Below are positions 33,252 to 42,628 of a stretch of DNA of 42,656 nucleotides, one piece after another. Numbering within the stretch: the stretch's first letter is position 1; every line of letters starts with the position of its first letter. The notes under the pieces were generated by a model that was not told the origin of the DNA, made no database searches, and saw only the letters and a program-made list of their open reading frames with translations. Both the position numbers and the translations under genes were made by a program. The stretch comes from Bacteroidetes bacterium 24-39-8 (GTDB lineage: Bacteria; Bacteroidota; Bacteroidia; Chitinophagales; Chitinophagaceae), in NCBI GenBank assembly GCA_002256765.1, contig NCHJ01000009.1:1-42656 (forward strand). Reading direction: 5' to 3'.

Positions 33252-35381
33252 CTAAAAGAAGGGTTGCAATCCTTCCCATCTTACATCCCAACGGCCATTT
33301 TTAGGAAAACCCGGATTCTTAATCTTATTTCCATCATATCCTGCACACATAATAGCAATAGCAGTTAACAAGCCCCCATTCCCCGGTAAATATAGCCTAA
33401 GGCGATTGTCCTGATAATTATGACCATTGATCAAATAAGTATTGGTTTTTATGGGCATGAGTAAGGCTTCTACTGCTTTTTCAGGCATGGCCAATCGCGT
33501 AGCGGTCATGGCAGTCATGGGAAAATCCCAGCCCCAGGTATCTTTCCAATCCCATTTATTCCAAACCAGGTTAAAAGTATTACGCATGACGGTAGTATCT
33601 AACATACCCTTATTGGGCAACATGCCAAATGTGCCTAACACACTGGGATGATCCGTTAAGAAAACAGGATTGGTATAAGAATCCTTGGCCGATTCAGTAG
33701 ACAAATACACTTGATCCTGCACCGGCAAGGGAGACAAATATTGAATCACAGAATCCAAACCAGCATTGCGTTTCATACCAGAACGAACACGCCAGTCCTG
33801 TGCCGTTTTCAAAGCCCAATCCCAATAGGCCAATTCATAACTGGGATTAAATGTTTCTTCAGGTTTGAATCTTTCTTGTGCAGGAATCAAACCCTTACCC
33901 AATTGGTATTTTTGGGTTGTAGGATTCCAAGAAGCATAATCCGCCATAAAATCTGCAGTTGCAAAAACCAGGTCCCTATATTTTTTCAAAGTGGCAGGAC
34001 TTGGATTTTTCCGATATAATAATTCTGCAAAGCTGATATAATGCGGTTGCTGCCAAATTAAAAATGCACCCACAGAAGAAGGCGCTTCAGCCCCTTTGGG
34101 ATCCGTCATTTTCTGCCACCTAAGTCCTTTATATCCTTGCCGCTTGGCGATGTCAAAAGCCATGGGTGCAACATCTTGATACCAAGCCATGGATTTCTCT
34201 AAGAGTTCTGACCTATTCCACAAAGGAAAATGAACCCCATGCCACCAATGCATTTCTAAATGCGGTTTGCCAAACCAGCTGTTATAAGTGAGACCAGTTT
34301 CCTGAGGCGGTTGACTACTGGCACATTGAATCCTGGTTAGGTACAAAGACAACATCATCCTACGTTCAATTTCTTTGGCCCTTGGGTCTTTGCAATGAGA
34401 AAAATCTACTGCAGCGCCCTTGGTCCAAAAATCTTGCCAAGCTGTTTGATTGGCCTCGGCTACAGATGTAAAATCTGGTGATGGAGATAGCCTTTCTTCT
34501 TGTTGAAAATGACAGGTAAAAGAGAATTCATCTGTTTCGCCAATTCCCATCACATATTCATGTTCTTTGTTAGTTGTCCATTGTAAATAGGTATTTGCAC
34601 TTGCTTGTAGGTAAACAAAATAGCGGGTATTATCTAGAAAGTGTTGAAACAAAACGCCCTTTTGATAATCAGATGCGCTTGAATAGTGTTTACTTGCTTG
34701 GGTATAATCAACACCCATATCAGTAAAAGCGTTAGAGGGAAAAGGAAAGACCAATTTTAAAAATATTCTTTGTTCTTTTAATAAAGTTGACTTGACTTTT
34801 ACGGCAACCATGTCTTGTTTGGGATGCACCAGTGTCTGCACTTCTACTAATTCCCCTTCAATTGTAAAAGAACTTTTAATCACACCCGTCCACAAATCAA
34901 GTTCTTGCTTTACATTTTTTAAGTCTTCTATTTTAGCCGTGCTTCCGTCCTTTTTGTTAAATTCAAAACCAAGATTCCCCAATTGTAAGCGATGAGGATT
35001 TTGCCTAAACCAATTTCCGGCTTCCAAACTTCTTTTGGGGTCTTTGATTTGTACCCCATAAGAAACCTTTCTGTCATCAAAAGCATAGTCTCTTAATGTT
35101 TCTTCAAACCTGTAACCAGCTGTATCTTTAAAAGAATGCCATCCCCATTCAGATTGGGTACCTAATGGAATTCCAGACGCATATTGTTTGGGAAAACTTT
35201 GCAAACCAGTAGGATCTACCGTAAAGGCAAATGAACCATTACCTACAGAAAGCGAGGACAGAGAATCAAATTGATTCACCTTCACATTATTTCTTTTGGC
35301 CAAGGCCTGTCTGTCTATCTTTTCTTGTGCTTGTATTGATAGAAAAAATAAACAACTCATCAATAAGAGAATGCCTTTCAT
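33252..35381 (-). CDS. Secreted (alpha/alpha)6-barrel glycosidase-like protein
   Basis: A protein of 709 residues with a signal peptide ending at IQAQ (about residue 18). An N-terminal beta-sandwich (about 40-320, LSSLSVGNGSFAFTVDPTGLQSFP) is followed by a helical barrel (about 330-680) with NSWFGKPHLEMHWWHGVHFPLWNR, FNPSYELAYWDWALKTAQ and WDWKDTWGWDFPMTA. This layout resembles GH65/GH95-like clan enzymes. The glutamate in HLEMHWWH or PSYELAYW might be catalytic. I do not recognise its exact family or substrate. It lies 1 bp after the GH2 gene, so a role on rhamnogalacturonan side chains or oligosaccharides is likely. Confidence 0.6.
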   Translation of the reverse strand: MKGILLLMSCLFFLSIQAQEKIDRQALAKRNNVKVNQFDSLSSLSVGNGSFAFTVDPTGLQSFPKQYASGIPLGTQSEWGWHSFKDTAGYRFEETLRDYAFDDRKVSYGVQIKDPKRSLEAGNWFRQNPHRLQLGNLGFEFNKKDGSTAKIEDLKNVKQELDLWTGVIKSSFTIEGELVEVQTLVHPKQDMVAVKVKSTLLKEQRIFLKLVFPFPSNAFTDMGVDYTQASKHYSSASDYQKGVLFQHFLDNTRYFVYLQASANTYLQWTTNKEHEYVMGIGETDEFSFTCHFQQEERLSPSPDFTSVAEANQTAWQDFWTKGAAVDFSHCKDPRAKEIERRMMLSLYLTRIQCASSQPPQETGLTYNSWFGKPHLEMHWWHGVHFPLWNRSELLEKSMAWYQDVAPMAFDIAKRQGYKGLRWQKMTDPKGAEAPSSVGAFLIWQQPHYISFAELLYRKNPSPATLKKYRDLVFATADFMADYASWNPTTQKYQLGKGLIPAQERFKPEETFNPSYELAYWDWALKTAQDWRVRSGMKRNAGLDSVIQYLSPLPVQDQVYLSTESAKDSYTNPVFLTDHPSVLGTFGMLPNKGMLDTTVMRNTFNLVWNKWDWKDTWGWDFPMTAMTATRLAMPEKAVEALLMPIKTNTYLINGHNYQDNRLRLYLPGNGGLLTAIAIMCAGYDGNKIKNPGFPKNGRWDVRWEGLQPFF

Positions 35382-35382
35382 G

Positions 35383-38316
35383 CTACTGTTTGTTTACGGG
35401 TAATGTTTTCTTTAATTCATCAGGAGCGTCCTTGGTAAAGGGATCAAAGATTTCTTTGGATGGTTTTTCTGAAAGGTCTTTGATCAACTGGGGGTCTACT
35501 TGAAAAGCGGGTTGAAATTTTTCTGTGAGCATGTATTGGTGCAAGCTATGATACAGTTGTCTTGCCACCAATGCATCTGACGATGGTTCATGATCCTTAC
35601 TGTTTACTTTGCCCAAATTCAAACTACTCACCAATAATTTTCCTTTCCCAATCCTCACTTCAAAAACGCTGGCCAATCTTCTATTGATAAACCAAGTATC
35701 AATGGGTTGTACCAAGGGTCTTAATGCAGCGGGAAAATCTTCTAAGTGCATCACTTGCGCCTTGTTAACCAAGGACCACCATTGAAAATTGCTATGATAC
35801 TCTGTAGGAAAAGTTTTGAAAGCAGGATGCATGGGATTAACCACAAAACCTAATGTATGTGGTGGACGCATTTTGAACCAACTGGTATTCCAGAAAACTG
35901 GTGTAAATGATTGTATAATTTCTTTTCCCTTGGTTACTCTTCCGTTTAGATTTAAAAACACGGTTCCACCGCCCTCCAAAATTTTCAGAGCAGTATCATT
36001 CAAAGAATTGCAATCATAAATACTAGAAAAATTGCTGGTTGCAATTTGTGTTGGATAAACCCAGAATTCCCAATCATTGGCAAATTGTGTATTGGCAATA
36101 CTTACTTCTAGTGTTAATTTGGTTGGTGTAATAATGGAAGCAAGGTCAATGTCTAGGTCAAGTATTTTATTTTGTCCCGCTATCTCCAGTCTTTTTTTCA
36201 CAGCAGCAATACTAGTAATCTTTTTCCCAGTTGGGTCCTTTAATGAAATTTGAATATTGGCGTCCAATTCCTTTTCTCCAAAATGATAGACTTCAATAGC
36301 AGCGCGTAAATGTTCTGCATTACTATATACAAATTTGGGGGTTCTGATTAATGGAACCGTGCTATTACAAAAACGCGCAAAAGCCTTAGTTGAGGAATAA
36401 GGTTTGTCTTTCCAAAACACATTCATAGTTCCTACCAATGCTGTTCCTTGACCTGGAAAATCTTGCAAACCCAATAACTGAAATCCACCCAGACCGGGTG
36501 TTCGCAATGATTTTTCTATTTCAGCTTTATAACAGAGCAATTGTAGTTTACCAGAAGACAGCAGAAATTTTTGAGCCATATCAGCCATGCCCCTATCCTG
36601 CAAATCTTCTTGGAACATTTCATAGTTTCTGGCTTTGTATACACCTGTAAATTGTTTGATTTCATTAAAGTCAGGATATGCACACCACTGCCCCATTTCA
36701 TGTGTCACATAGGGCATACTAAATGCCTTGATGGCTTCACTATAATCTGTCATAGACTCTGGCCCCTTACCCCAAGACAATCCCCTTGAACCAGACTTGA
36801 TCATAAAATCGTTTTCTGGTACCAAGGGCCAACTCATGGCAACGGATGCTCCCGTAACAATTCTTCTATTATCTCTTGCCTTCCATTTGAGTATAAAATC
36901 GGCTAACCATTTGGCTTGATTTCTACCCGCTGGTTCATTGCCAGCAGATAGCATACAAAAGGATGCGTAATTGCCATAATTGCGAACCATTCTCTCTGTT
37001 TCAGTCCAGAGAAATGCATCAATAGGTCTTCCATCGCCCAAGCTGGTTCCGTGATTGGGCCAACTAGGTCCTTCTGGTTGTAAATAGATTCCAATCTTAT
37101 CTGCTGCTTGAAATGCCGCTTCTGGTGGGCAAAATGAGTGAAAGCGAAAATGGTTTAGACCATGTGCTTTGGCAATTTTAAAAATGCGTTCCCAAGAGGC
37201 CAGATCTGTTGCAGGATAACCCGTAATGGGGAACTCACTATTATTCACCGTTCCTCTTAAAAAAACGGGTCTTCCATTAACAAAAATTTGTTTTCCAACC
37301 ACTTTAATCTCACGCATCCCAAAACTAACCTTAGTGCTATCTGTCTTTCCATTGCCATCTTTTAGAATGGCTGTAATTTGATAAAGATTTGGATGAAACT
37401 CATCCCATAACTGAACAGACTTACCCATGGGAATAGACAATTGCAAACTGTCTTCGGGTTCATTCAATTGGTATTCAATAGTCTTTACTGGAATAGCAAT
37501 CTTTGAAGCAAACAAGGGCTTCACCACCAAACGAATAGTACCGTTTTGTAGACCTTTTAATAAGGTTTTCAATTGCAGTTTTAGTTGTACGGACTGATCA
37601 TGAATATTGGGATACACTTGTAAATTATCAACCCAGGTTGCTTGACCAGCTATTAAAGCCAACCTTCCTGTTAATCCATTCCAATTACCAGATGTATGAT
37701 CTGTAACACTATGAGAATCTGGTCCAACATTAATGGCCCCTGGTCTACCTTGAATACGATTGTCAATTCTAACTGAAATGGTATGATTGCCTTTTAAAAA
37801 ATAATTAGTCAGGTCATATTCGTGTGCTGCTACCAAGGAATTGCGCATTCCAATTTCTTGGTCATCTACCCAAACCCTGGTTTCAATATGGGCGCGCTCA
37901 AAACTTAGCACCCATCTTTTACCCTTCCAATCCTTTGGTAATTGAATTTGCTTTTGGTACCAAGCCACACCCAAATAGTGTTTGGCAGGAGTAAGCCAAA
38001 AAGGAATTTTTAAATTGCCGGACTCGCGATATTTTTTAAGTCTGGGATTAAAAAAGAAAGAACTATCATAAATACTACCCGTCCATTTTGTTTTCAAACT
38101 CACTTCATCTCCCTTGCCATTCTCTGCCATGGAACCAGGCAATTGCACTGTTTCTGCTAATCTTTGTTGAAACCATTTGGCTTGAACGCCACTGTCTTTG
38201 GGGTCGGCTTTAAATTGCCAGGTTCCAGCAAGTGAAATGGTCTGCGCTTTACAGAAGCTTGCACCAAAAACAGAAAGCAGTATAGTCAAAAAAAATGAGC
38301 AGCTTATTTTGTACAT
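35383..38316 (-). CDS. Glycoside hydrolase family 2 protein, secreted
   Basis: A protein of 977 residues. A signal peptide ends near FCKAQ (25). Next come a sugar-binding jelly roll (about 30-230), an Ig-like domain (about 235-335), a TIM barrel (about 340-640) and C-terminal beta and alpha/beta domains (about 660-950); the last resembles a glutamine-amidotransferase-like fold (ALKILEGGGTVFLNLNG). The acid/base glutamate is in SAGNEPAG and the likely nucleophile glutamate in VTHEMGQW. Family activities include beta-galactosidase, beta-glucuronidase and beta-mannosidase; beta-galactosidase on rhamnogalacturonan side chains fits the context best. It lies 1 bp after the CE12 gene. Confidence 0.85.
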   Translation of the reverse strand: MYKISCSFFLTILLSVFGASFCKAQTISLAGTWQFKADPKDSGVQAKWFQQRLAETVQLPGSMAENGKGDEVSLKTKWTGSIYDSSFFFNPRLKKYRESGNLKIPFWLTPAKHYLGVAWYQKQIQLPKDWKGKRWVLSFERAHIETRVWVDDQEIGMRNSLVAAHEYDLTNYFLKGNHTISVRIDNRIQGRPGAINVGPDSHSVTDHTSGNWNGLTGRLALIAGQATWVDNLQVYPNIHDQSVQLKLQLKTLLKGLQNGTIRLVVKPLFASKIAIPVKTIEYQLNEPEDSLQLSIPMGKSVQLWDEFHPNLYQITAILKDGNGKTDSTKVSFGMREIKVVGKQIFVNGRPVFLRGTVNNSEFPITGYPATDLASWERIFKIAKAHGLNHFRFHSFCPPEAAFQAADKIGIYLQPEGPSWPNHGTSLGDGRPIDAFLWTETERMVRNYGNYASFCMLSAGNEPAGRNQAKWLADFILKWKARDNRRIVTGASVAMSWPLVPENDFMIKSGSRGLSWGKGPESMTDYSEAIKAFSMPYVTHEMGQWCAYPDFNEIKQFTGVYKARNYEMFQEDLQDRGMADMAQKFLLSSGKLQLLCYKAEIEKSLRTPGLGGFQLLGLQDFPGQGTALVGTMNVFWKDKPYSSTKAFARFCNSTVPLIRTPKFVYSNAEHLRAAIEVYHFGEKELDANIQISLKDPTGKKITSIAAVKKRLEIAGQNKILDLDIDLASIITPTKLTLEVSIANTQFANDWEFWVYPTQIATSNFSSIYDCNSLNDTALKILEGGGTVFLNLNGRVTKGKEIIQSFTPVFWNTSWFKMRPPHTLGFVVNPMHPAFKTFPTEYHSNFQWWSLVNKAQVMHLEDFPAALRPLVQPIDTWFINRRLASVFEVRIGKGKLLVSSLNLGKVNSKDHEPSSDALVARQLYHSLHQYMLTEKFQPAFQVDPQLIKDLSEKPSKEIFDPFTKDAPDELKKTLPVNKQ

Positions 38317-38317
38317 C

Positions 38318-39115
38318 TTATTTTGATTTCAATAAGTATTTTTTCAGGTTGGTATCTTTTAAATCTTTGACTGCAGCAGCAATGATGCTGGCATTCAATT
38401 TGGCTCCCGCTTCATTAGTATGGGTATGGTCTTTTTCTGTAAAATATTGTTTTACTGCTTCTTGACCCGCAGCATCATAATTGTCTGCAATCAAACCATT
38501 CAATTCAATAAAAGGAACTTTGGCTTGTTCTGCCACTTGTTTGGCCCAGAGACCATAACCCATATTAGCCCTATTCACTTTGCCTTCTTTCCAATCATTG
38601 CGCGGAATTGGAGAACAGATGATGGGCGTTGCTCCTTTTTCTTGAATATCTGTTACAAATTTGTTCAAATACCAACCATAGCTATGCACGGTTTCAGGGA
38701 TTTTTTTAATGGGATTGTAGATGTCTTTTGTTTCAGACCCAATCCCTTTAATGGTTCCCCTAGCCCTTGCCGTATCGTCTAACGGACTGCTGTCATTATG
38801 ACCAAATTGCATGAGCACATAGTCTCCTTTTCTTACACGAGTCAATGCTTTTTCCCAAAGACCATTGGTTTGAAAAGTTCTACTGCTGGTACCACCTAGT
38901 GCATGATTCTCAACCACAATTTTATTGCTATCAAATTGTTCTCCTAAAAAACTTCCCCATCCCCAAAGATTGCCATCGCCCTTGCCCTTACCATTTTTCA
39001 CCGTGGAATCTCCAATTAAAATACAACGAGGTCTTTTGTCTTCTTGCACAGTAGTAAATGCCATCAAAAAAAGGACGGCAAAAAAGCAATATTTAAAAAA
39101 TGTATTAAGGCTCAT
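38318..39115 (-). CDS. Rhamnogalacturonan acetylesterase (CE12, SGNH fold), secreted
   Basis: A protein of 265 residues, typical CE12 length. An N-terminal hydrophobic segment (FFKYCFFAVLFLMAFTTV) serves as signal peptide or anchor. SGNH blocks are in order: LIGDSTVKNGKG with the serine, NHALGGTSSRTF with the glycine, QFGHNDSS with the asparagine, and KDHTHTNEAGAKLNA with the Asp-His pair. It deacetylates rhamnogalacturonan so that the PL11 lyase and GH28 can act. It lies 38 bp after PL11 and 1 bp before GH2. Confidence 0.92.
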   Translation of the reverse strand: MSLNTFFKYCFFAVLFLMAFTTVQEDKRPRCILIGDSTVKNGKGKGDGNLWGWGSFLGEQFDSNKIVVENHALGGTSSRTFQTNGLWEKALTRVRKGDYVLMQFGHNDSSPLDDTARARGTIKGIGSETKDIYNPIKKIPETVHSYGWYLNKFVTDIQEKGATPIICSPIPRNDWKEGKVNRANMGYGLWAKQVAEQAKVPFIELNGLIADNYDAAGQEAVKQYFTEKDHTHTNEAGAKLNASIIAAAVKDLKDTNLKKYLLKSK

Positions 39116-39153
39116 TTTTGTTTTGATTTTTTATTTTTTCAACTTCTACTTCA

Positions 39154-41070
39154 TTAATTTTTGACTTTTGAATGTTGACTTTTGACTTCCACCGCATCCG
39201 GTTTAGGTGGCTGCTGCATGCCATGCCCCATGAAGAAACCGGTATGCGGTGGCTGATTATAACCCACATTTTGCCAGGCCACGCTTAAGCGATATTGTGG
39301 GTCCTGCATCAAAGAATAAAATTTGTGGGCGGTAGGAAGATTGGTAGAAAAAATTCTTAACTCCTTGTTATCCGCAGAGCGATAGATAACTTCTTCCCTC
39401 CAATCGCCCAACAAATCTGCTGATAAAACCGGATTGGATTTGCTACCATTATTGGAGACACATCCATATTCTCTTGCGTTTAGCATACGCACTAATTGCT
39501 TATTGGTAAAGTCCCATTTTTCAATACTGGTTCCATTTAATAATTCATAGATGGGTTCTCCATCCCATTGAATAATAAAATTCACACTACGTGGAGAAGC
39601 CCCAATTCTTTCTCCCTTGGCCGATTTTAAACCCTCCGAACCGCCCCAAGCTTCTGCACCGGGATAGTTGGGATCAATATCTGCTGCAACGCCCCTACCT
39701 ACGTCTTGATCCATTTCAGAAGTCCAAAGAATCTTACCCGTTTTTGCATCATACATAGCGGCACCTGCACCTTTGGTATTTTCTTCTATTTCGTGTACCC
39801 CATAAACTTCTAATCCAGGGTTGCTCAAGTCTAAATCACTTACATGAATGGCATCGCCATGTCTTAAACCCGTGCTATATAAACCCTTGCCATTATCATC
39901 TACACACATGGCACCAAAGATGATTTCATCTTTACCATCAGCGTCAACATCGGCCACGCTCAAATTATGATTACCCATTCCTGAAAATGGATTGGCCCCG
40001 TTTTCAGAATCAAATACCCATCTTGAAAAAAGTTTTCCGCCACGCCAATCCCAAGCAGCTAATACGGTTCTACCATAATAACCTCTACACATGACTACCG
40101 ATGGAAGTACCCCATCTAAATAAGCCACACAGGCCGTAAAACGGTCAACCCTATTCCCAGATCTATCATTGCCACCATTGCCACCACGGCCGCCCCAGGC
40201 ACTTATATCGCCACGGGCAGGCAAATATGGAGCGGTAGCTAAAGCAGCCCCAGTTTTTCCATCAAACACCGTAAAATATTCAGGACCGTCTAAGATTTTC
40301 CCATCCTTATTTCTATAGTCCTTACTTGAATCTCCAATGGATTTTCCCATTCCGTCAATGCTGCCGTCTGCTGTTTTCATACAGACTTCTGCAATCCCGT
40401 CTCCGTCTAAATCATAGACCATGAACTGCGTATAGTGCGCACCTTCTCTAATATTTTTTCCAAGGTTGATGGTCCATAGTAAAGTACCGTCTAATTTATA
40501 TGCCTGAAATATAGCAGGATCTGTAAAACCAGCTGAAGCATTATCCCTTCCCCTTCCTGTTTGGTGAAGGATGATTTCATAGCTGCCGTCTCCATCCAAG
40601 TCTCCAACGGATGCATCATTGGGGCTATAACCTGCGGGAGTTTGTAAAGGAATTGAGAGATATCTTTTTGCATTGGCTGCAAATACAAATTCAGCCAAGG
40701 TCTCAGATTCTTTGCCACTATTAATTGCCGTAATGCTATATACATATTGTTTGAGCGTATCTAAACCACTATCCTGAAAACTGGTGGACTTGACAATGGG
40801 AAACGCATTGCATTTGATTTTCTTAGCACCCTTTTCTTGTCTGTATAAATTAAAGGCCAATTTTTCAGGATCGGCTGCTAAGGAACGCCAACTGATAAAT
40901 GATTTTCCTGCGCCATCTGGCACAACTACCAAGGCCCTATTGAGTTTTTCCATGACGCGTTGCGCGATAGTTACTTGGGTAAAAAGAACTAAAGCAAGGG
41001 TCAATAAAATGGCTAATGGAACAAATGGGTTCTTGGTCTTTCTCATAGTGCTTGGGCAATATTGAATCAT
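39154..41070 (-). CDS. Rhamnogalacturonan lyase (PL11), secreted
   Basis: A protein of 638 residues, with signal peptide ending at TIAQ. PL11 hallmarks are MEKLNRALVVVPDGAGKSFISWR at the mature N-terminus, then propeller-like metal-binding repeats (VGDLDGDGSYEII, VYDLDGDGIAEVCMKTADG, VADVDADGKDEIIFG) and the C-terminal DLLGDWREEVIYRS and GYNQPPHTGFFMG. It cleaves the rhamnose-galacturonate bond of the RG-I backbone by beta-elimination. The ATG at 41070 overlaps the GH28 stop as ATGA and is chosen for that reason; an ATG at 41046 (MRKTKN) gives an equally good signal peptide. Confidence 0.95.
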   Translation of the reverse strand: MIQYCPSTMRKTKNPFVPLAILLTLALVLFTQVTIAQRVMEKLNRALVVVPDGAGKSFISWRSLAADPEKLAFNLYRQEKGAKKIKCNAFPIVKSTSFQDSGLDTLKQYVYSITAINSGKESETLAEFVFAANAKRYLSIPLQTPAGYSPNDASVGDLDGDGSYEIILHQTGRGRDNASAGFTDPAIFQAYKLDGTLLWTINLGKNIREGAHYTQFMVYDLDGDGIAEVCMKTADGSIDGMGKSIGDSSKDYRNKDGKILDGPEYFTVFDGKTGAALATAPYLPARGDISAWGGRGGNGGNDRSGNRVDRFTACVAYLDGVLPSVVMCRGYYGRTVLAAWDWRGGKLFSRWVFDSENGANPFSGMGNHNLSVADVDADGKDEIIFGAMCVDDNGKGLYSTGLRHGDAIHVSDLDLSNPGLEVYGVHEIEENTKGAGAAMYDAKTGKILWTSEMDQDVGRGVAADIDPNYPGAEAWGGSEGLKSAKGERIGASPRSVNFIIQWDGEPIYELLNGTSIEKWDFTNKQLVRMLNAREYGCVSNNGSKSNPVLSADLLGDWREEVIYRSADNKELRIFSTNLPTAHKFYSLMQDPQYRLSVAWQNVGYNQPPHTGFFMGHGMQQPPKPDAVEVKSQHSKVKN

Positions 41071-42515
41071 TCTAGTTTCATATTTTGTGAATTTTCTACC
41101 AAGAGTTTTTTACTATCTGCTGCTATTAATTTCAGGTTGGTCATTTTCCAATTTCCAGCAAATTTGATTTCTCCTGGAGTAGCAACATTAATCTGCATGT
41201 TGTCAAAATAAAATCCGCTTAAAGCCGATTCTTTGAGACCCGTAGCAGTCACAAATTTTCTGGAATGATTGGCCACTACGCCCGACACATGAATATCTCT
41301 AAACACAGGAATACCCAATGAAGCAGGTTCATTTTTGTGCAACAAGGTTTTCCAATGAGCAGGAACAGTGGCTGAGTCATAACCAGCAGGTAATGCAGAA
41401 TAACTATAACTAGGATTCCAGTTCATGTTAAACTGAAATACATTACCCACACTATCTAATTGAATGTCTTTAAACCAAATATCTTCTACAATACCACCCC
41501 TAGTTACTGCAGACTTAATATGCAAGCCATTTCCAGTTCCAAAGCCTTGTAGATTCTTTGCCAGCACGTGTCTAATACCACCAGAAGTTTCACTACCTAA
41601 GGTTAACAATCCCCCACCCTTACGGGCAATACAATTGCGAATCACTACATATTCCGTAGGCTTGTTTACACGCAGTCCGTCCCAGTCTCTTCCAGATTTC
41701 AAACAGAAGTCATCGTCATTACAATCAATATCACAATTTTGAATGAGTACCCATGTAGAGGAGTCTACATCAATGCCATCCGTACTAGGGCCCTTGCCGT
41801 CTTCATTGTTTTTAACCACAATGCCATCAACGGTAATCTTGGTGGAATACAATAATTGCACGGTCCAGAAACCGGCATTCTTTAAAGTAATATTGGAGAC
41901 GCCAATATTTTCTGAGTTTTGAACCAATATGGTTCTGACCCTTTTGGCATCATAGTCTACAATCCAACGTAAACCTTTTGGTTCATACTCTTTGCGCATG
42001 GCCCAGTATTTATCCCAACAGAATTTGCCCCTAGCATTGATAATACCTTTTCCTGTGATTTGCGCATTTTTTTGACCAATGATATTGATCAAAGCAGCAG
42101 GCCATCTCATTTCTATACCAGCAATTCTTGTATCAATTTCTGGGTAGTCTTTAAAGTCTGTACTTCCAAGAATCAATACGTTTTTATCAATATTCAGTGT
42201 GACACCCGTTTTAACAAAAATGGATCCTGTTTGATATACACCAGGTTTAAAACCAACCACCCCTCCGCCATTTTTAGCACAGGCATCAATGGCTTTCTGT
42301 ATAAAAGGAGAACTTAGTGTTTTGCCATCATTAACGGCTCCATATTCATTCGCATGAAAAATAGTTTCAGGTTGTTTGTGTAAAACGAATGTGATGCTTT
42401 TAGAGGAGACTCTGATAGAAAAACCATTGAGTAGGGTATCTCGAACGAAAAAACGTTCTGTAGAGGTTTTGGGTTGCTTTAATTTGCTGATGAGTTGATC
42501 TGATAATCGAGGCAT
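41067..42515 (-). CDS. GH28 pectin hydrolase with an integrase-like N-terminus replacing its signal peptide
   Basis: A protein of 482 residues from the ATG at 42515. Residues 1-45 (MPRLSDQLISKLKQPKTS, DTLLNGFSIRV, SITFVL) resemble the arm-binding N-terminus of tyrosine-recombinase integrases, not a secretion signal. From about residue 50 (FHANEYGAVNDGK) it is a GH28 right-handed beta-helix. The acids are kept (STDGIDVDSS and CNDDDFCLKSG), but the usual GHG histidine position reads KGGGLLTLGSE and the RIK position reads LHIKS, so it may be a rhamnogalacturonan-type or altered GH28. No secretion signal is visible and no later ATG could restore one. ATG 42539 and TTG 42569 are alternative starts. 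It is first in the pectin cluster. Confidence 0.8.
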   Translation of the reverse strand: MPRLSDQLISKLKQPKTSTERFFVRDTLLNGFSIRVSSKSITFVLHKQPETIFHANEYGAVNDGKTLSSPFIQKAIDACAKNGGGVVGFKPGVYQTGSIFVKTGVTLNIDKNVLILGSTDFKDYPEIDTRIAGIEMRWPAALINIIGQKNAQITGKGIINARGKFCWDKYWAMRKEYEPKGLRWIVDYDAKRVRTILVQNSENIGVSNITLKNAGFWTVQLLYSTKITVDGIVVKNNEDGKGPSTDGIDVDSSTWVLIQNCDIDCNDDDFCLKSGRDWDGLRVNKPTEYVVIRNCIARKGGGLLTLGSETSGGIRHVLAKNLQGFGTGNGLHIKSAVTRGGIVEDIWFKDIQLDSVGNVFQFNMNWNPSYSYSALPAGYDSATVPAHWKTLLHKNEPASLGIPVFRDIHVSGVVANHSRKFVTATGLKESALSGFYFDNMQINVATPGEIKFAGNWKMTNLKLIAADSKKLLVENSQNMKLE

Positions 42516-42628
42516 TTTGGGCAGATTCCTTGGTTGCATTCTGGTTGCACCAAATACGAAAAAAGCCAAAAAGTATGTAGCATGTAGACAAACTAATCAA
42601 TTAACATTACTGCTAACTTTTTGATTAG

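Noticed and set aside
42575-42587. RhaR-type operator before the GH28 gene (direct repeat ATGTAG-C-ATGTAG)
   Set aside because: It has a 7-bp instead of 10-bp period and matches the consensus at only about 11 of 18 positions.
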